A stretch of 64,000 bases of DNA from Marinomonas sp. THO17 (GCF_040436405.1 NZ_AP031575.1:1306501-1370500), one strand, 5' to 3'; shown: positions 9,548-19,554, counted from the first letter of the stretch. A program made the numbers and translations. Notes: generated by a model from the sequence alone, not told the origin.

Positions 9548-10576
9548 ATGAAATTGGGATTTGTTACCAAAGCACTTCTGACTGGCGCTACTGCAGTAGC
9601 ATTAACCTTTTCTGCTACCTCGGCATCCGCTGCAGACAAGCGAAATTATATTCTAGCAACCGCTTCTACGGGTGGTACTTACTATCCTGTCGGCGTAGCT
9701 ATAGCCACCCTAAGTAAGATCAAATTAGAGCCTAAGTTTGGCCTTTCCGTCTCTGCTATTAGTTCCGCAGGGTCTGGCGAGAACATCAAATTATTACGTG
9801 AAAATCAGGCGCAATTCGCGATATTACAAGGTCTATACGGCGCTTGGGCATGGGGTGGTGAAGGCCCTTTCGAACAAGTGGGTAAACAAACCGAGCTGCG
9901 CTCAGTGTCTATGTTATGGCAAAACGTTGAGCACTTTGTGCTTAAATCTGAGCTCGCTAAAACAGGCACAGTAGCCGATCTAAAAGATTTAGAAGGCACC
10001 AACAACAAGTTCTCTATCGGTAAGAAAAACTCAGGAACAGAAGGCTCTGGTCGCCAACAATTAAAAGGGTTAGGCATTGACCCCGACAAATTCAGCTTGG
10101 CTTACATGGGTTACGGTGCCAGTGCTGACGCCATGCAAAATGGCAATATTGACGGCATGAACACACCGGCAGGCGTTCCGGTGAGTGCAGTAACACGCTT
10201 GTATGCCTCTATGGGCGATAAAGTAACAGTATTGGATTTTACCGATGAACAAATGAAGGCAGCGAACGGTGATTACCAATTGTGGACACGTTATGTGATC
10301 CCCGCCAATACCTATCCAGGTCAAACCAAAGATATTAACACAGTGGCACAACCTAACTTCTTAGCTACTCGTGCCGATATGTCAGAAGAAGATGTGTATC
10401 AATTAACCAAGTCTTTGTACGAAAACTTAGGCTACCTAAGCGCGATTCACAAAGCGACGTCTGTTATGGCGATTGAAAAAGCCATCGCAGGTCTTCCTGT
10501 ACCGCTCCACCCTGGCGCAGCACGTTACTATCGTGAAGTTGGTCTCGATATTCCTGCACGTTTGATTGCAGACTAA
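9548..10576 (+). CDS. TRAP transporter solute receptor, TAXI family
   Basis: Periplasmic binding protein of a TAXI-type TRAP transporter (342 residues). It has a signal peptide of about 28 residues ending ATSASA. The mature N-terminus NYILATASTGGTYYPVGVAIATL is the family signature, followed by VSAISSAGSGENIKLL and IDGMNTPAGVPVSAV. It binds a small organic acid or amino acid and passes it to the fused permease encoded next. Ligands of this family include glutamate/glutamine and various carboxylates; none can be chosen here. A ribosome-binding site (AGGAG) precedes the ATG. A strong terminator follows the stop codon, so the receptor is probably made in excess over the permease. Confidence 0.93.
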   Translation: MKLGFVTKALLTGATAVALTFSATSASAADKRNYILATASTGGTYYPVGVAIATLSKIKLEPKFGLSVSAISSAGSGENIKLLRENQAQFAILQGLYGAWAWGGEGPFEQVGKQTELRSVSMLWQNVEHFVLKSELAKTGTVADLKDLEGTNNKFSIGKKNSGTEGSGRQQLKGLGIDPDKFSLAYMGYGASADAMQNGNIDGMNTPAGVPVSAVTRLYASMGDKVTVLDFTDEQMKAANGDYQLWTRYVIPANTYPGQTKDINTVAQPNFLATRADMSEEDVYQLTKSLYENLGYLSAIHKATSVMAIEKAIAGLPVPLHPGAARYYREVGLDIPARLIAD

Positions 10577-10593
10577 TTCACCTGACCTTGTTA

Positions 10594-10628
10594 GCGCCGC
10601 ACATAAGTGCGGCGCATACTTTTTTTTG
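10594..10628 (+). terminator. Strong intrinsic terminator between TRAP receptor and permease
   Basis: GCGCCGCAC (10594-10602), loop ATAA, GTGCGGCGC (10607-10615), then ATAC and eight T residues. A 9-bp GC-rich perfect stem plus U-tract is a textbook terminator. It sits inside the transporter operon, so read-through rather than full termination must feed the permease gene. Confidence 0.9.
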
Positions 10629-10649
10629 TTCACCTAAGGTAGCTTGTTA

Positions 10650-12773
10650 ATGACTGCTTCTTCGCCATCCACAAACGACCAAGACATTAATCTAGAAGAC
10701 TTCGAAACCAAATACCGTTCTGGTCCTTGGCTGAATCGTTTAGTCTTTACCCTATCCATTTTTTTAGCGGTAGCGCACATCTATATCAACACCATAGCCA
10801 CCTTACCTGAATTATGGGTATCTGCTTTTCACTTTGCCGGCTTTGGAGCACTCTGCGCCTTATTGATTCCCGCCGCGCCCCAATGGCAACACAGCAAATT
10901 GGCGCTCATTTGCGATAGCATCATAGTGCTGGCTCTGGCTGGTATGGTGTTCTACATCATTTTTTTTGAAGACGCTTTATATGCCCGTGGTGTCACTTTT
11001 GTTACCAGTGACTGGATTGTCTCTGCTGTGGCTGTGCTGTTGTCATTAGAGTTAATACGACGCACCAGCGGCTGGTTTATTCCAGTATTGATTGTGATTG
11101 CCCTAAGCTATGTCGTAGTATGGGGGCAATGGTTGAGCGGAATCTTTACCTTTCCGGGCCTTAGCATGGAAACCTTACTCTATCGCAGCTTTTTTAGTAG
11201 TGACGGCATGTTTGGTTCCATCTCACGAATTTCATGGAGCTTTGTCTTCATGTTTATCTTATTTGGTGCCTTTTTAGTCAAATCGGGTGCCGGTGATTTC
11301 ATCATAGATTTGTCTCGGGCATTGGCCAGTAAAATGATTGGTGGACCCGGTTTTGTGGCAGTATTGGGCTCAGGTTTAATGGGGTCCGTATCAGGATCTT
11401 CGGTTGCCAATACAGTTTCCACTGGCGTTATTACCATCCCGCTTATGCGTCGCGCTGGTTTTCCAGCCCGTTTCGCTGCTGGCATTGAAGCGGCGGCTTC
11501 CACTGGTGGACAGTTGATGCCGCCCGTCATGGGAGCTGGCGCCTTTATCATGGCGTCGTACACACAAGTATCTTATGTCACCATTATTGGCGCAGCCGCG
11601 ATTCCGGCCTTATTGTATTTTTTATCGGTAGGTTTTTTTGTCCGCGTCGAAGCCAAACGCAGCAAGGTAGTTGCCACGGAAGAAGACAGCAAGATTGTGG
11701 TGTCACAAGTGCTAAAAGGAGGTTGGCATCACATTATTCCTCTCGGCGTGTTGGTCGCTCTTCTAGTACAAGGCTTTACACCAACTTATGCGGCGGGTTT
11801 GAGTATTATTGCCGTTATCTTGGCTTCTTTTCTGTCAAAAAGACATAAAATGGGGCCAGTGGCAATTCTCGATGCCATGGCACAAGGGGCCAAAAACATG
11901 TCGACCACAGCGGTTTTATTAATAGGGATTGGCTTGGTCGTCAATGTGATTAGTACTACTGGCGTGGGCAATACCTTTTCCTTGTTGATCACCAACTGGG
12001 CGGGGGGCAGTCTTTTCTTCACTATTGTCTTGGTGGCGATTGCCTCATTAATTCTGGGCATGGGGTTACCTGTGACCGCATCCTATATTGTCTTAGGCAC
12101 CCTGTCCGCACCGGCTCTGTTTAATCTGATTGCCGAAAGTCAGTTAGTTGACATGATCGCCTCTGGCAACTTGCCTGAAACGGCTCACGCCATTTTCATG
12201 TTGGTTGACCCCAGTGTGTTGGGTGCTTTAGCGCAAGGTATGCCGATGGATCAAGCACAAGCTTTGGTGGCACAAGTGCCTAACGACTTTAAAGGCATGT
12301 TGATGGATCAAGCCTTAGGAGCGGAGCATGTGGCGATGATTTTGGTCACCGCGCATATGATCATCTTCTGGTTATCACAAGACAGCAATGTCACTCCACC
12401 AGTCTGTTTGACCGCTTTCGCCGCTGCAGCCATTGCCAAAACACCACCTATGTTAACCGGCATGACCGCATGGAAGCTGGCGAAAGGCTTATACATAGTG
12501 CCTCTCTTAATGGCTTACACTCAGTTAATTGGTGGCGACGCTGAAACCTTGATGCGTTTATGCTTCTTCGGAATTTTCGGTTTATACGCCTTAGTAGCAG
12601 CGATGGAAGGGTATTTAGAAGACAAGCTAAACTTGTTATATCGCCTATTTGCTCTGTCAGCGGCCGTCTTAATGCTGTGGCCAAATTTCGACATCTGGCT
12701 GCAATGCATTGGTTTAGGTGTATTCCTAGTGCTGTTCATCTTGGGCAATCGCAGTTATAAAACCAGCGTCTAA
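10650..12773 (+). CDS. TRAP transporter fused permease (4TM/12TM, TAXI type)
   Basis: A 707-residue inner-membrane protein in which the small (DctQ) and large (DctM) TRAP permease domains are fused, as is usual for TAXI systems. Hydrophobic segments occur throughout. The large-domain signatures are present: GSGLMGSVSGSSVANTVSTG, AAASTGGQLMPPVMGAGAFI and GMGLPVTASYIVLG. It should import the ligand of the preceding receptor using a sodium gradient. A TTG two codons earlier is in frame, but AAGG at 10636-10639 is correctly spaced for the ATG at 10650. The gene lies 21 bases beyond the U-tract of the internal terminator. Confidence 0.93.
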   Translation: MTASSPSTNDQDINLEDFETKYRSGPWLNRLVFTLSIFLAVAHIYINTIATLPELWVSAFHFAGFGALCALLIPAAPQWQHSKLALICDSIIVLALAGMVFYIIFFEDALYARGVTFVTSDWIVSAVAVLLSLELIRRTSGWFIPVLIVIALSYVVVWGQWLSGIFTFPGLSMETLLYRSFFSSDGMFGSISRISWSFVFMFILFGAFLVKSGAGDFIIDLSRALASKMIGGPGFVAVLGSGLMGSVSGSSVANTVSTGVITIPLMRRAGFPARFAAGIEAAASTGGQLMPPVMGAGAFIMASYTQVSYVTIIGAAAIPALLYFLSVGFFVRVEAKRSKVVATEEDSKIVVSQVLKGGWHHIIPLGVLVALLVQGFTPTYAAGLSIIAVILASFLSKRHKMGPVAILDAMAQGAKNMSTTAVLLIGIGLVVNVISTTGVGNTFSLLITNWAGGSLFFTIVLVAIASLILGMGLPVTASYIVLGTLSAPALFNLIAESQLVDMIASGNLPETAHAIFMLVDPSVLGALAQGMPMDQAQALVAQVPNDFKGMLMDQALGAEHVAMILVTAHMIIFWLSQDSNVTPPVCLTAFAAAAIAKTPPMLTGMTAWKLAKGLYIVPLLMAYTQLIGGDAETLMRLCFFGIFGLYALVAAMEGYLEDKLNLLYRLFALSAAVLMLWPNFDIWLQCIGLGVFLVLFILGNRSYKTSV

Positions 12774-12819
12774 TCACCTGAAACTCTGGTATATAAAGCT
12801 TGGCATGAGTCAGGCTTTT

Positions 12820-14220
12820 TTATGCCTGATCAGAATCCTGTGTACTTTTAGTAGCGCTTAAGGTACCAGCTCCAGAACTAGGATGACTCATCATATCAAT
12901 CCAGCGCGCAACGCTGGCTTCGTATTCAGGCATTTGCTCACTGGGTACCGATTGTGCCGTCGGAATTTTTGCTGTCATTGGATTGACCGGACGCCCACGA
13001 ACATGCAATTCATAATGCAAATGCGCTCCCGTTGTTCGACCAGTATTACCAGACAAAGCTATCACTTGACCCCGCTTCACCTTTTGCCCTTTTTTCACCA
13101 ATATTTTATTCAAGTGCAAATAACGCGCGCCATAAGGTCCTGTGTAATCAATGACTATGTATTTACCAGCGTACTTGTGACTGGCCACACGTGTCACGAC
13201 ACCATCTCCCGTCGCCAATATTTTGGTGCCTACTGGGGTTGCTAAATCCACGCCATTGTGTGGCGCCCTATGACCTGTGATAGGGTGTAAACGATTGGCA
13301 TTGAAGGGTGAGCTAATCCGATAATGTTTGCTGGTTGGCCAGCGTAATAAAGCTGGCGTCAGACTCTTGCCGTCTTGATCATAGAAACGCCCATCGCTGT
13401 GTAAAAAAGCACGGTAGGTTTTGCCTTGTACCACAAATTGCAGTGCTTCAATTTGTGTATCGCCAACCTGAACGCCATCAATACTGCCATTTTTGACAAC
13501 CAAATCGAACTCGTCATTGGCGCGCAAGTCCTTGCGGAAATTCACTCGACCTTTTAGTACATCATGAATGATCAGGATGTTGTTATCCGATAGCCCTAGT
13601 TTCTTAGCAGACAAATAAAAATTACCCACTATTTTGCTGTGTATACTGGTTTGCGTATAGCTAATGGGTTTGATGTGTTCTTCGTAAGTAAAACCACCAC
13701 TGCCATGACGCACGAAAGAAACGCTCTTACTAATGTCTAAACGCCTTGTTAAGCCTTGTAGTTGGCCTTGCGCATCCAGTTTAAAAGTGAACTTATCATT
13801 AGGTAGCAATGGCTCTAATACCAAGTATTCTTGATCAGCTTCCAACACAGCATACATGGACTCTTTGGACAAACCAAAACGATTAAAAATTTTGGCGAGA
13901 GTATCACCAGATTTAATAACGTATTCGATACTAGCGGGACTAACGACCGCCTGCTCAACCTGCTGCAATGGATCGGTAGACAACAAGGCATTATAATCTT
14001 GGTCGGACTTAGCGACTTCAATATTGTGCTGGCGAATCGTATTTACCACAGGTTTGCTGGGTAAAGTGAATGGTTTCTCATGCCCTTCTGATGGTGGTAC
14101 CAGCGCTTTATAAACCCATAAAAATATAAAAAAGACCGCTACTATAGAAGCGAACCATGCATGCTGACCTTGGAAGCACCAATTCAGTATGCGTCTAAAA
14201 AACTGCATAAATAAACTCAT
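12820..14220 (-). CDS. M23 family peptidoglycan endopeptidase, MepM-like
   Basis: A 466-residue inner-membrane-anchored murein hydrolase. One hydrophobic segment lies at about residues 23-41, followed by a periplasmic region. A LysM/OapA-like module (IEYVIKSGDTLAKIFNRFGLS, about residues 98-118) precedes the C-terminal LytM/M23 domain. Zinc ligands are visible in HRAPHNGVDLATPVG (HxxxD) and HLHYELHV (HxH). The architecture matches MepM (YebA), which cuts D-Ala-mDAP cross-links so that the sacculus can expand. It is transcribed alone, convergent with the TRAP permease. The start gives MSLFMQFF. Confidence 0.9.
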   Translation of the reverse strand: MSLFMQFFRRILNWCFQGQHAWFASIVAVFFIFLWVYKALVPPSEGHEKPFTLPSKPVVNTIRQHNIEVAKSDQDYNALLSTDPLQQVEQAVVSPASIEYVIKSGDTLAKIFNRFGLSKESMYAVLEADQEYLVLEPLLPNDKFTFKLDAQGQLQGLTRRLDISKSVSFVRHGSGGFTYEEHIKPISYTQTSIHSKIVGNFYLSAKKLGLSDNNILIIHDVLKGRVNFRKDLRANDEFDLVVKNGSIDGVQVGDTQIEALQFVVQGKTYRAFLHSDGRFYDQDGKSLTPALLRWPTSKHYRISSPFNANRLHPITGHRAPHNGVDLATPVGTKILATGDGVVTRVASHKYAGKYIVIDYTGPYGARYLHLNKILVKKGQKVKRGQVIALSGNTGRTTGAHLHYELHVRGRPVNPMTAKIPTAQSVPSEQMPEYEASVARWIDMMSHPSSGAGTLSATKSTQDSDQA

Positions 14221-14622
14221 TGAAAAACATGGGCATTCAATTGCCTATAAAGTATTTATCACCATGCCTGCTTGATTCATTTTTCAAGACACATACATCA
14301 AGCAAGACAAATAGGAATCAAACTCTCTTACTTTGTCGCATACGCCATAATCCGACCAGTATTAATGCACAAAAATCACCCTTGATGCCGGATTTAAGTC
14401 GTTTTTTACACTAACCATACACAACAATGTCACTTTTTATCGGGGCGCTAGAATACGGTATTTCCCTGTACAAAGAAACACCTATTATTCTGCCCATCAA
14501 ATGCTGTTAAAGGAGAACAAAACACTGTCTTAAATTGCACTCTTTTTTCATGCAAATTTTCTAGACGCCTGAATTGAGCCTACGTACTATAAGACGATTA
14601 ATTAGGCCAGATAAGGTTCACT
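14221..14622. other. Divergent intergenic region, mepM-like / fdhD
   Basis: About 400 bp between two divergent genes. It should hold both promoters, but no promoter with two good hexamers stands out. Small open frames at 14220-14414 (+) and 14427-14510 (+) lack ribosome-binding sites and recognisable content and are not called. No repeat or RNA structure is evident. Confidence 0.5.
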
Positions 14623-15462
14623 ATGCCACTCAATGCCGCCAACTATCAAGGCTTTCAAACAACCGCCTACAGTCTTGCTGGGGATGTCAATGACACAGCT
14701 TATACTGACTTGGTAGAAGAGGTCCCCGTCACCTTAAGCATTCATGATCTTGCTCATGCTGTCGTTATGGTCACCCCCATTCAGCTTGAAGAATTTGCCA
14801 TAGGCTTTGCCATCTCCGAAGGCATCATAGACAAGCATCAAGATCTACGAGATATCGTATTTCAAGAACAAAACACCACAAGCGGCGTAAAAGGATTGGA
14901 AATCAATCTACAAATTAGTCCCCGTCGCTTTCACGATTACAAGCAAACGCGTAAAGTGCATGTTGGCGCCAGTGGTTGCGGTTTGTGTGGCAAAGAATCA
15001 CTTCAACAAGCCTTTCCGGACTTAATCAAACTCCCTCAAACAAGAGTGATGGATTTTTCCTTTCTGGAGGGATTACGCGACAAGGTATTTCAAGCACAAC
15101 GCTTAGGTAAGCGCACGGGAGCCCTTCATGCTGCCCTGTTACTTGACCCTCAGGGTAACCCCCTCTGTTGCATGGAAGACATAGGTCGTCATAATTGTCT
15201 GGATAAAATCATCGGCTATGCGGCTAAAACGACAACCAACTTAGACCAACATTCTGTAGTAATGTCGAGCCGTTGCAGTACCGAGCTGATTCTAAAAGCC
15301 GTTAAAGCCAAATTATCAAACTTGATTCATCTTGCTTCTCCTAGTCAACTGGCGGTAAATTTAGCGCAAGAGTATGGTCTCACCTTAATTCACTTACCCA
15401 AACACGATGCCCCTCGTTTCTTCGCTAAAGGCAACATAAAGGACAGGTTAGATGACAAATAA
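14623..15462 (+). CDS. fdhD: Formate dehydrogenase accessory sulfurtransferase FdhD
   Basis: FdhD carries sulfur from IscS to the molybdenum cofactor of formate-dehydrogenase-type enzymes. At 279 residues it has normal length. The diagnostic cysteine motif is SGCGLCGKES (about residues 119-128), and the SRCSTELILKAVKAK block near the C-terminus is also conserved; RTGALHAALL and EDIGRHNCLDK match the family. The stop codon overlaps the start of the next gene by 11 bases, so the two are translationally coupled, and the oxidoreductase is surely the client. Confidence 0.95.
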   Translation: MPLNAANYQGFQTTAYSLAGDVNDTAYTDLVEEVPVTLSIHDLAHAVVMVTPIQLEEFAIGFAISEGIIDKHQDLRDIVFQEQNTTSGVKGLEINLQISPRRFHDYKQTRKVHVGASGCGLCGKESLQQAFPDLIKLPQTRVMDFSFLEGLRDKVFQAQRLGKRTGALHAALLLDPQGNPLCCMEDIGRHNCLDKIIGYAAKTTTNLDQHSVVMSSRCSTELILKAVKAKLSNLIHLASPSQLAVNLAQEYGLTLIHLPKHDAPRFFAKGNIKDRLDDK

Positions 15463-17776
15463 GACGCAACACTTCACTCCCTATAAAGGTCCTGCAGGCG
15501 GTTGGGGAGCATTAAAAAGTACCGCACAGCATTGGTTAAAAAGTGAAAATGCCACCCGTAATATTTTTACCTTGCTAAAAACCAACCAACCGCACGGATT
15601 TGATTGTCCTGGTTGCGCATGGGGGGAAAAACACGATCCCGCCAAGATTCGTTTTTGTGAAAATGGCGCCAAAGCGGTGAACTGGGAGGCGACCTCACGC
15701 AAAGTGGACGCTCAGTTTATGGCTCAGCATTCGGTCAGCTGGCTGAAAACACAAAGCGATTATTTTTTAGAATATCAAGGTCGTTTGACCGAGCCTATGC
15801 GGTATAACCCGTCCACCGATCACTATGAAAGCATTACTTGGTCAGACGCCTTCAAACTGATTGCCGACACACTCAAACAACAGTCTTCCCCTGATAATGT
15901 GGCTTTTTATACCTCAGGACGTGCCAGTAATGAAGCGGCCTTTTTGTATCAACTGTTTGCTCGCGCTTATGGAACCAATAACTTTCCCGACTGTTCAAAC
16001 ATGTGTCACGAAGCCAGCGGCTATGCCCTAACCAGTAGTATTGGTATTGGCAAAGGCACGGTGGAAATTGACGATTTTGACAAAGCCGATGCGGTATTTG
16101 TATTTGGCCAAAATCCTGGCACTAATCATCCTCGTATGCTGGAAACCCTAAAAGAAGTCGTACAACGCGGCGCTCAGCTGCATACCTTTAATACCTTAAA
16201 AGAACGTGGCCTTGAGCGTTTTCAGAATCCACAAAGCCCGATCGAAATGCTCACCAATTCCTCAAAGCCAACCAATACCGCTTATTACACGCCAAAAATT
16301 GGCGGTGACATGGCCGTAGTACGTGGCATGGTGAAAGTACTGATCGAACTAGAAGAAGCCGCTCAACAAGCTGGTAGTGCGATATTTGATCATGACTTTA
16401 TTGCACAACACACCCAAGGAATGGAGACCTACTTAGAACAGGTTAAGCAGACTCCTTGGTCTAACATTCTTGAGCAATCAGGACTCAGCCGACAAGAGAT
16501 AGAACAGGCTGCCCAAGTGTATGCTGAAGCAGACTGCAGCATTATCACTTGGGCCATGGGCATCACCCAGCACCATCATTCGGTTGCCACCATTCACGAA
16601 ATCGTCAATCTATTAGCCTTAAAGGGGAATTTCGGCAAAGCGGGCGCGGGCGCTTGTCCAGTGCGAGGTCACAGTAATGTACAAGGTGATCGCACCATGG
16701 GCATAAACGAAAAACCCAGCGAAGCCTTTCTAACGGCGTTAGAACAACGCTTCCAATTCTCACCACCAAAACAAGAAGGACTTGCGGTGGTCGACACCAT
16801 CCGCGCTATGCAACAAGGCAAGGTAAACGTTTTTATCGCATTAGGAGGTAATTTCGCTGCCGCCACACCAGACACACAAGCCACTGCAAAAGCCCTTGAA
16901 GCTTGCCAGCTAACGGTACAAATCAGCACTAAGCTAAACCGCTCTCATTTGGTCACAGGCAAAAACGCTTTAATTCTGCCTTGTCTTGGTCGGACTGATA
17001 TTGATCATCAAGCCAATGGGCAACAGAAAGTCACAGTGGAAGACTCTTTCAGTATGATTCATGCCTCTGGCGGCGTGCTGGAACCCATGAGCGACTTACA
17101 GAAATCCGAGCCTGCCATCATTGCGGGCATGGCCGAAGCAACATTAGGGAAATATCCGGTCGATTGGCAAGCCCTCATTGCGGATTATGACCTAATCCGT
17201 GAACACATTGCCGCTGTAGTACCAGGTTTTGCTAATTTTAATCAGCGTATTTTGCAAGATGGTGGCTTCTATTTAGGCAACAGTGCTCGTGATCGTCAGT
17301 GGAAAACACCAGCAGGTAAAGCCATAGTACACAGCCACCGCCTACCAGACTCTATTTTACCCAAACAGACTCAAGGTTTACTCACCGAACGCAGCTTTGT
17401 TTTGCAAACCTTACGCTCCCATGATCAGTACAATACCACCATATACGGTTTTGATGATCGTTATCGAGGGATTAAAAACGAACGTAATCTGGTCTTTATC
17501 AACCCAGCAGATCTGCAAAGACTAGGCTTAAAAGAAGGCCAAAAAGTCACTATCCGTTCTATTTGGAATGATGGTGTTGAGCGAAAAGTAGAGGGCTTTA
17601 AACTGGTTCCTTACAGTATTCCTGCAGGGAATTTAGCCGCCTATTATCCAGAAACAAATCCCTTGGTGCCTTTAGACAGTCATGGCGAATTTAGCAATAC
17701 GCCAACCTCGAAAAGCATCGCCGTGGAATTGACACCCTGTGATACAAATACGGAATTGGAGATGGCTGCTCTTTAG
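15452..17776 (+). CDS. FdhF/YdeP-family molybdopterin oxidoreductase
   Basis: A 774-residue cytoplasmic molybdopterin-dependent oxidoreductase. The N-terminal HGFDCPGCAWGEK is characteristic of the YdeP group and replaces the four-cysteine [4Fe-4S] motif of true formate dehydrogenases. Cofactor-binding regions follow: YTSGRASNEAAFLYQLFARAYG, NNFPDCSNMCHEASG, VFVFGQNPGTNHPR and GACPVRGHSNVQGDRTMG. The C-terminal dinucleotide-binding domain contains VTIRSIWNDG. There is no signal peptide. In E. coli YdeP is linked to acid resistance, but the substrate of the family is not settled. Overlap with fdhD indicates sulfuration by FdhD. Confidence 0.9.
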   Translation: MTNKTQHFTPYKGPAGGWGALKSTAQHWLKSENATRNIFTLLKTNQPHGFDCPGCAWGEKHDPAKIRFCENGAKAVNWEATSRKVDAQFMAQHSVSWLKTQSDYFLEYQGRLTEPMRYNPSTDHYESITWSDAFKLIADTLKQQSSPDNVAFYTSGRASNEAAFLYQLFARAYGTNNFPDCSNMCHEASGYALTSSIGIGKGTVEIDDFDKADAVFVFGQNPGTNHPRMLETLKEVVQRGAQLHTFNTLKERGLERFQNPQSPIEMLTNSSKPTNTAYYTPKIGGDMAVVRGMVKVLIELEEAAQQAGSAIFDHDFIAQHTQGMETYLEQVKQTPWSNILEQSGLSRQEIEQAAQVYAEADCSIITWAMGITQHHHSVATIHEIVNLLALKGNFGKAGAGACPVRGHSNVQGDRTMGINEKPSEAFLTALEQRFQFSPPKQEGLAVVDTIRAMQQGKVNVFIALGGNFAAATPDTQATAKALEACQLTVQISTKLNRSHLVTGKNALILPCLGRTDIDHQANGQQKVTVEDSFSMIHASGGVLEPMSDLQKSEPAIIAGMAEATLGKYPVDWQALIADYDLIREHIAAVVPGFANFNQRILQDGGFYLGNSARDRQWKTPAGKAIVHSHRLPDSILPKQTQGLLTERSFVLQTLRSHDQYNTTIYGFDDRYRGIKNERNLVFINPADLQRLGLKEGQKVTIRSIWNDGVERKVEGFKLVPYSIPAGNLAAYYPETNPLVPLDSHGEFSNTPTSKSIAVELTPCDTNTELEMAAL

Positions 17777-17831
17777 AAGCCAGTAACTAAAATAGTGACT
17801 GCAATATCTGCCATCATCAATGACAAGATAC

Positions 17832-19286
17832 TTAATCGCGCCACATTGCGGGCAAAAACAGCACTAGCACGGTAAAGTATTCTAAGCGGCCTAGTATCAT
17901 GGCAAAGCTCATTAGCCAGGTGCCTGTGTCGCTGAGTGGGGCAAAATTATTGCCCAACTCAGCAAACCCTGGCCCCAATACATTTAAACATGCAGCTGTT
18001 GCGCTAAGGGAGCCCATAAAGCTCATACCAGTCGCCATGAGTAATAGGGTAAACACCAAGGTGACAATGGCCGCCACACACATAAAGCCCATGATAGAAT
18101 GACGAATATCATCACTGATATGTCGACCTTGAAACTTCATAGTAAAGACGCCACTAGGATGCACCAAGCGCTTAATTTCTAAACTGATGGATTTAAGGGA
18201 GATAACATTTCGAATCACCTTATTGCCACCCGCCGTCGAACCCGCACAACCACCTATGTAACCAACAAAAATCAACACAATCGAGGTAACGGCAGGCCAG
18301 GCTCCAAAATCCGTTGCTGCAAAACCCGTGCTGGTAATAAAAGAAATTACATGAAAAAAGGCTTGTGTTAAGGCGTTCCAACTGCCCTGTTCTGCCTGCG
18401 TTTGATAGAGAAACACAGCTAATAACAAAGCCACCAGCGCCACAATAATCAAAAAGGCATGGGTTTCTTCATCTTGCCAATACAACTTAATAGCGCGCGC
18501 CAGAAAGACGCGATAGTGCAAGGCAAAATTAATTGCCCCAAGTAACATAAAGAGATTGCAAATCCACAGCATAAGCGAGCTATTGAAATAGCCCATACTG
18601 GCGTCATGAGTAGAAAAACCGCCCGTAGAAACCGTGCTAAAACTATGCCCTATGGCGTCAAACACCGACATGCCAGCAAAATAATAAGACACGGCACACA
18701 GCAGAGTAATGACCAAATACACCATCCATAAATAACGCGTGGTACTGGATACTCGCGGCGACAACTTTTCATCTTTGATTGGGCCGGGAGTCTCAGCTTT
18801 TAACAAGCGCATTCCCCCTATGTTCAACATGGGTAAAATGGCCACCACAAAAATCACCACTCCCAAGCCGCCCATCCATTGCAGAAATTGCCGATACATT
18901 AAGAAGCTTGGCGGCAATTCATCCAAACCGGATAAAATGGTCGCCCCTGTTGTGGTTAACGCACTGATGGATTCAAATACCCCATCGGTAAAAGACACTT
19001 GAGTCACATGAATAATGGGAACAGCCCCCAATACACCAACAGCAAACCAAGTCAAAGCAGCAAACAACATAGCTTCACGAACATTTACCGATGGCAAAGA
19101 GTATTTTTTAAAGGCGAAGAGTAACGGCATAGCACAACAAAAGGTCAGCATCGCAGGCACCGCAAAGTCACGACCGACGCCGTCTTTAAAATACATAAAG
19201 GACAACTCGGCAAACACTAACTGCACCAGACTCATCCATAAGCAAGGCATGGTTAATAGGCGAATAATCAACAGCGGACGAATCAT
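17832..19286 (-). CDS. trkH: TrkH-type potassium uptake membrane subunit
   Basis: A 484-residue polytopic membrane protein, the pore subunit of the Trk potassium/proton symport system. Four repeated selectivity-filter-like segments are visible, for example SALTTTGATILSG, SFSTVSTGGFSTHD, FITSTGFAATDFG and ATAACLNVLGPGF, each with the conserved TTG/STGG core. It needs the cytoplasmic NAD-binding partner TrkA, which is not in this window. The ATG start gives MIRPLLIIR. A triple 15-bp tandem repeat lies just upstream, in the probable leader or promoter. Confidence 0.92.
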   Translation of the reverse strand: MIRPLLIIRLLTMPCLWMSLVQLVFAELSFMYFKDGVGRDFAVPAMLTFCCAMPLLFAFKKYSLPSVNVREAMLFAALTWFAVGVLGAVPIIHVTQVSFTDGVFESISALTTTGATILSGLDELPPSFLMYRQFLQWMGGLGVVIFVVAILPMLNIGGMRLLKAETPGPIKDEKLSPRVSSTTRYLWMVYLVITLLCAVSYYFAGMSVFDAIGHSFSTVSTGGFSTHDASMGYFNSSLMLWICNLFMLLGAINFALHYRVFLARAIKLYWQDEETHAFLIIVALVALLLAVFLYQTQAEQGSWNALTQAFFHVISFITSTGFAATDFGAWPAVTSIVLIFVGYIGGCAGSTAGGNKVIRNVISLKSISLEIKRLVHPSGVFTMKFQGRHISDDIRHSIMGFMCVAAIVTLVFTLLLMATGMSFMGSLSATAACLNVLGPGFAELGNNFAPLSDTGTWLMSFAMILGRLEYFTVLVLFLPAMWRD

Positions 19287-19304
19287 TTACATCATGGCCT
19301 TGTG

Positions 19305-19349
19305 TTTAACTAAAGAGCGTTCAACTAAAGAGCATTTAACTAAAGAGCG
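19305..19349. repeat. Three tandem copies of a 15-bp unit upstream of trkH
   Basis: TTTAACTAAAGAGCG, TTCAACTAAAGAGCA, TTTAACTAAAGAGCG in direct tandem (19305-19319, 19320-19334, 19335-19349). The copies differ at two positions only. They begin 18 bases upstream of the trkH start codon, so on the minus strand they lie in the leader. A copy-number-variable leader or an iterated protein-binding site are both possible. Confidence 0.85.
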
Positions 19350-19554
19350 TTTTCCCTGAACGCTCACATTGACGGATGAGGACATCGCTTTCTTAGCCTC
19401 TAACTATAAGACAATGGAAAGGGTAACCCGCTGACCAAATATGAAAATAGCTTGGTTAAAAGCGTAAGATAGTGCAAGTAATGTGGACACCGCACAAAGA
19501 TTATGCTTTATTAATCGAACAATAATTAGAGAAAGTCAACTGGAGGAGCACTAT

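Noticed and set aside
12810..12829. TCAGGC/GCCTGA hairpin at the end of the M23 gene as a terminator
   Set aside because: The stem is only 6 bp, the T-run lies in the loop, and it overlaps the stop codon; not convincing in either direction.
14220..14414. 64-residue plus-strand frame starting at the M23 start codon region
   Set aside because: No ribosome-binding site, no recognisable composition, and it lies in the divergent promoter region.
14427..14510. 27-codon frame (MSLFIGALEYG...) upstream of fdhD
   Set aside because: No Shine-Dalgarno sequence before the ATG; too short to support without conservation data.
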